A program made the position numbers and the translations under genes. DNA of 15,497 nt from Lachnospiraceae bacterium (GTDB taxonomy: Bacteria; Bacillota; Clostridia; Lachnospirales; Lachnospiraceae), in assembly GCA_014804385.1 (NCBI GenBank), contig JAAUZW010000018.1:26485-41981 (forward strand), given 5' to 3'. Below the pieces are notes generated by a model. It was not told the origin of the DNA. It ran no database searches and worked only from the letters and a program-made list of their open reading frames with translations. Each line of letters opens with the position of its first letter. Within the stretch, counting starts at the first letter, position 1. Of the stretch, positions 13,217 to 15,497 are shown piece by piece.

Positions 13217-15145
13217 ATGGGAAAAAGTCTTAGTTTTGATATTGCAGCATTATTGATATTAACCATACTCATCGTATCCTGCATTATGCGCAAGATGACG
13301 AGCGGGACGCCGAACCGGCTGTTTTTGGTATTCATTTCGTTTACTTGGCTGGCTACGGTGTTTGATATCTGGGCAGTGACTCTTGACAATGCAAATTCTA
13401 CGAATCTGCCGGCGCTTTATGCGGCGCATGGCTGCTATATGATCATACACAATTTTACGGTTCCTCTGTATGCCCTCTTTGTGATCGGGCTCACGGATAC
13501 CTGGCATAAGGTTCGCAAGAGCTTTTGGATCCAGGCTGTGTTGTGGGGGCCGTATCTGGTTTTGTTTGCTGCTCTGGTCACGAATCCGCTCACGAAGAAG
13601 ATGTTTACGGTGGAAGCGGGGTATCAGCGCGGCGAGTGGTTTTTCCTGATTTATATAGTCGCTGTGATTTATATGATTTTTTTGCTTGGCTATGTGATTT
13701 ATTACCGGGAGCTGCTGGAGTTTTCTAAAACACTTATCTTTCTGTCGTATATCCCGATCGGACTGACCACGGTGATGATTCAGATGGTGTATCCCACTGT
13801 ACTTGTGGAGATGTACGGTGGTGCGATCAGCATGCTTTTGATAAGCCTCGGGGTTCAGCGGCCTGAGGAGATCGTAGACTCCGACACGCAGCTTATGAAA
13901 TACAGCGCTTATGCGAACGTCATGAAGCGAAACTTTTGGAATGGGAAAAACGTGGATGTGGTCATGATAAATGTCGCGAATCTTTCTTCGATTCAGGCCA
14001 TAATGGGATATGATTTTGCGATGCTTGTCGTGGATGATGTGGTGGCACGGATCCGCAGGATCAATAAGCTTCTGGGTAATAAGGGAGAGATGTATCATCT
14101 GGATCGGGGACGGTTTCGCGTTGTGTTTAATGGGTTATACCATGATACGGCGGTCAAGGCGGCGGATATGCTTGTGGAGAGTCTGAGGGAAAAAACGGAT
14201 TTCAAAGATCTGGATATCAGTCTGAAGCCTTTCGTGGTACTGGCGCGCTGTCCTGAGGAGATCAAAGATTTTAAAATGCTCATGAGCTTTGGGACGGATT
14301 TCCATGAGAAGCTTAAGTATGAGCGCCGGGTCATGCACGTGGAGGATATCTTCCGCGAGGATATGGTTGAAATTCAGAGCAACATTGATAGAATAATCGA
14401 GGAGGCGTTGGAATTTAAACGGTTCCAAGTGTATTATCAGCCGATTTATTCGGTGGAAAAGGGGCGCTTTGTCTCTGCGGAGGCGTTACTTAGACTGTTT
14501 GATCCCACCTATGGATTTGTCTCGCCTGAAATTATAGTCACGGCAGCGGAGAAAAGCGGCGCGATACACAGGATTGGAGATTACGTACTGGAGGAAGTGT
14601 GCCGTTTTATCGCCGGCAGTGAGTTCCGCGAGTTGGGATTGGAATACATAGAAGTGAATCTGTCGGTAGCGCAGTGTATGCGTGGAAATCTGGCGGATAA
14701 TGTGCTGGAGATCATGTCCAGATATCAGATTCCGACTGAGACCGTCAATCTGGAGATCACGGAGACGGCGGCAAGCGCAAGCCATACGCAGGAGATTCTG
14801 GAGGAAAATCTGAGGAAGCTGGAGCAGGCGGGTGTTTCTTTCTCATTGGATGATTATGGGACAGGCTATTCCAATATTAAACGCGTGATCCAGATGCCTG
14901 TTAAGATCATTAAACTGGATAAGTCCTTTGTGGATGAGCAGCACAATCCCAAGATGCGGGTAGTGCTCAAGAATACGGTGGCGATGCTCAAGGATATCAA
15001 TATGGAGATCGTGGTAGAAGGCATAGAGACACAGGAAATGCTGGATTTCTTCACCGAACTGCAATGCGACTTTATCCAGGGATATTTCTTCTCCAAGCCC
15101 TTGCCGAAGCCGGAGTTTATCCGCTTTTTGGAAGCAAGAGCCTGA
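13217..15145 (+). CDS. Membrane sensor with degenerate GGDEF and intact EAL domain
   Basis: Likely a cyclic-di-GMP phosphodiesterase. Residues 1-215 hold about seven hydrophobic segments, a 7TM-type sensory input. Residues about 225-385 form a degenerate GGDEF domain, with DRGRF (296-300) where GGDEF should be, so it cannot act as a cyclase and may have a regulatory role. Residues about 392-638 are the EAL domain. The catalytic set is complete: E422 (AEALLRL), N481 (EVNLS), E513 (NLEITE), D545 and D546 (DDYGTGYS), K566 (IIKLDKS), E601 (VVEGIET) and Q621 (IQGYFFSKP). The Phe-to-Tyr change in DDFGTGYS is conservative. ATG at 13217 follows AGGGAAAAG. The gene is monocistronic, with its own promoter and a terminator after the stop. 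The ligand sensed by the membrane part is unknown. Confidence 0.9.
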   Translation: MGKSLSFDIAALLILTILIVSCIMRKMTSGTPNRLFLVFISFTWLATVFDIWAVTLDNANSTNLPALYAAHGCYMIIHNFTVPLYALFVIGLTDTWHKVRKSFWIQAVLWGPYLVLFAALVTNPLTKKMFTVEAGYQRGEWFFLIYIVAVIYMIFLLGYVIYYRELLEFSKTLIFLSYIPIGLTTVMIQMVYPTVLVEMYGGAISMLLISLGVQRPEEIVDSDTQLMKYSAYANVMKRNFWNGKNVDVVMINVANLSSIQAIMGYDFAMLVVDDVVARIRRINKLLGNKGEMYHLDRGRFRVVFNGLYHDTAVKAADMLVESLREKTDFKDLDISLKPFVVLARCPEEIKDFKMLMSFGTDFHEKLKYERRVMHVEDIFREDMVEIQSNIDRIIEEALEFKRFQVYYQPIYSVEKGRFVSAEALLRLFDPTYGFVSPEIIVTAAEKSGAIHRIGDYVLEEVCRFIAGSEFRELGLEYIEVNLSVAQCMRGNLADNVLEIMSRYQIPTETVNLEITETAASASHTQEILEENLRKLEQAGVSFSLDDYGTGYSNIKRVIQMPVKIIKLDKSFVDEQHNPKMRVVLKNTVAMLKDINMEIVVEGIETQEMLDFFTELQCDFIQGYFFSKPLPKPEFIRFLEARA

Positions 15146-15167
15146 AGAGACAGAAAGAACAGTAAAG

Positions 15168-15223
15168 GGAGGCGCATCGTGGCAATTTGTCCAAAAATTG
15201 TCCGCGTATGCGCCTCCTTTTTT
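15168..15223 (+). terminator. Intrinsic terminator of the EAL-protein gene
   Basis: GGAGGCGCAT (15168-15177) and ATGCGCCTCC (15208-15217) are a perfect 10-base G+C-rich pair, followed by TTTTTT (15218-15223). The 30-base interior can fold further through CAATTT (15183-15188) and AAATTG (15195-15200). Starts 22 bases after the stop codon. Confidence 0.85.
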
Positions 15224-15247
15224 GGATGGGGTTACGCGTTTAACCTA

Positions 15248-15276
15248 TTGAATTTACGGAGTGATGTGATTACAAT
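15248..15276 (+). promoter_or_regulatory. Promoter of the LacI-family regulator
   Basis: TTGAAT (15248-15253) and TACAAT (15271-15276) are separated by 17 bases. AAGGAG (15284-15289) or AGAGGG (15294-15299) provides the ribosome site for the ATG at 15303. Confidence 0.6.
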
Positions 15277-15302
15277 TTATTTGAAGGAGAAAGAGAGGGC
15301 AT

Positions 15303-15497
15303 ATGACAGAGCGGGTGCGAATTGTGGACATTGCGGAGGAACTGGGAGTGAGTACCGCTACAGTCTCTAATGTGATCCACGGTAAAACGAAAAAAATATC
15401 GGATGAGACAGTGAAGCGGGTACAGGAACTCCTGGAAAAGCGGCACTATATTCCAAGCATGGCGGGAATACTGTTGGCGCAGAACTCTTCCCATATT
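15303..15497 (+). CDS. LacI-family transcriptional regulator, 5' part
   Basis: The first 65 residues are present; the gene runs off the window. Residues 5-27 (VRIVDIAEELGVSTATVSNV) are a classic LacI helix-turn-helix, followed by the hinge-helix region (KISDETVKRVQELLEKRHYIPSMAGILLA). The sugar- or ligand-binding domain lies outside the window, so the effector and targets cannot be told. It has its own promoter after a strong terminator, so it is independent of the EAL gene. Confidence 0.87.
   Translation, partial: MTERVRIVDIAEELGVSTATVSNVIHGKTKKISDETVKRVQELLEKRHYIPSMAGILLAQNSSHI

Noticed and set aside
15179..15370. Plus-strand open frame starting in the terminator of the EAL gene
   Set aside because: It starts inside a terminator stem and overlaps, in another frame, the well-supported LacI start.

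Overview
The window looks like a Firmicutes chromosome, most likely a clostridial (Lachnospiraceae-type) gut anaerobe. The evidence is strong AGGAGG-type ribosome sites, frequent GTG starts, TTGnnn-17-TATAAT promoters, and a gene set typical of that group (SpoIID/LysM protein, VTC-DUF4956-Cthe_2159-like cluster, membrane EAL protein, LacI regulator). This assignment is an inference.

The window has two parts with different base composition. The left part (1 to about 6750) is AT-rich: one sampled 60-base line (5041-5100) is 35% G+C. It reads as a defence island. It holds the 3' end of an unrecognised gene, a 121-residue orphan with its own promoter, and then a tight same-strand block. That block is an N6-adenine methyltransferase, a BsuBI/PstI-type restriction endonuclease, a SIR2-domain protein, a HerA-type ATPase and a small KTSC-domain protein. 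A near-consensus promoter starts the block, with a LexA/SOS-box-like palindrome (AAGAAC-GTTT-GTTCTT) directly upstream. Overlapping genes (M/R) and ribosome sites inside the preceding stop codon or gene end (SIR2-HerA, HerA-KTSC) point to co-translation. SIR2-HerA is a known anti-phage pair. The direct link to a type II R-M system, the SOS-like box and the KTSC gene are the most interesting parts of the window.

The island side ends at about 6543-6829 with a 5'-truncated winged-helix remnant and a large inverted repeat made of four 12-base units.

The right part (about 6830 to the end) is more G+C balanced: sampled line 12121-12180 is 53%. It looks like ordinary chromosome. A minus-strand gene encodes a SpoIID/peptidoglycan-binding/LysM protein. 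Facing away from it is a two-gene unit, a C39-like papain-fold protein plus thiamine diphosphokinase. Next is a three-gene unit: VTC-domain protein, DUF4956 membrane protein and a calcium-type beta-helix surface protein related to Cthe_2159. Then comes a membrane-anchored degenerate-GGDEF/intact-EAL protein with its own promoter and a clear intrinsic terminator. The window ends inside a LacI-family regulator with a good promoter.
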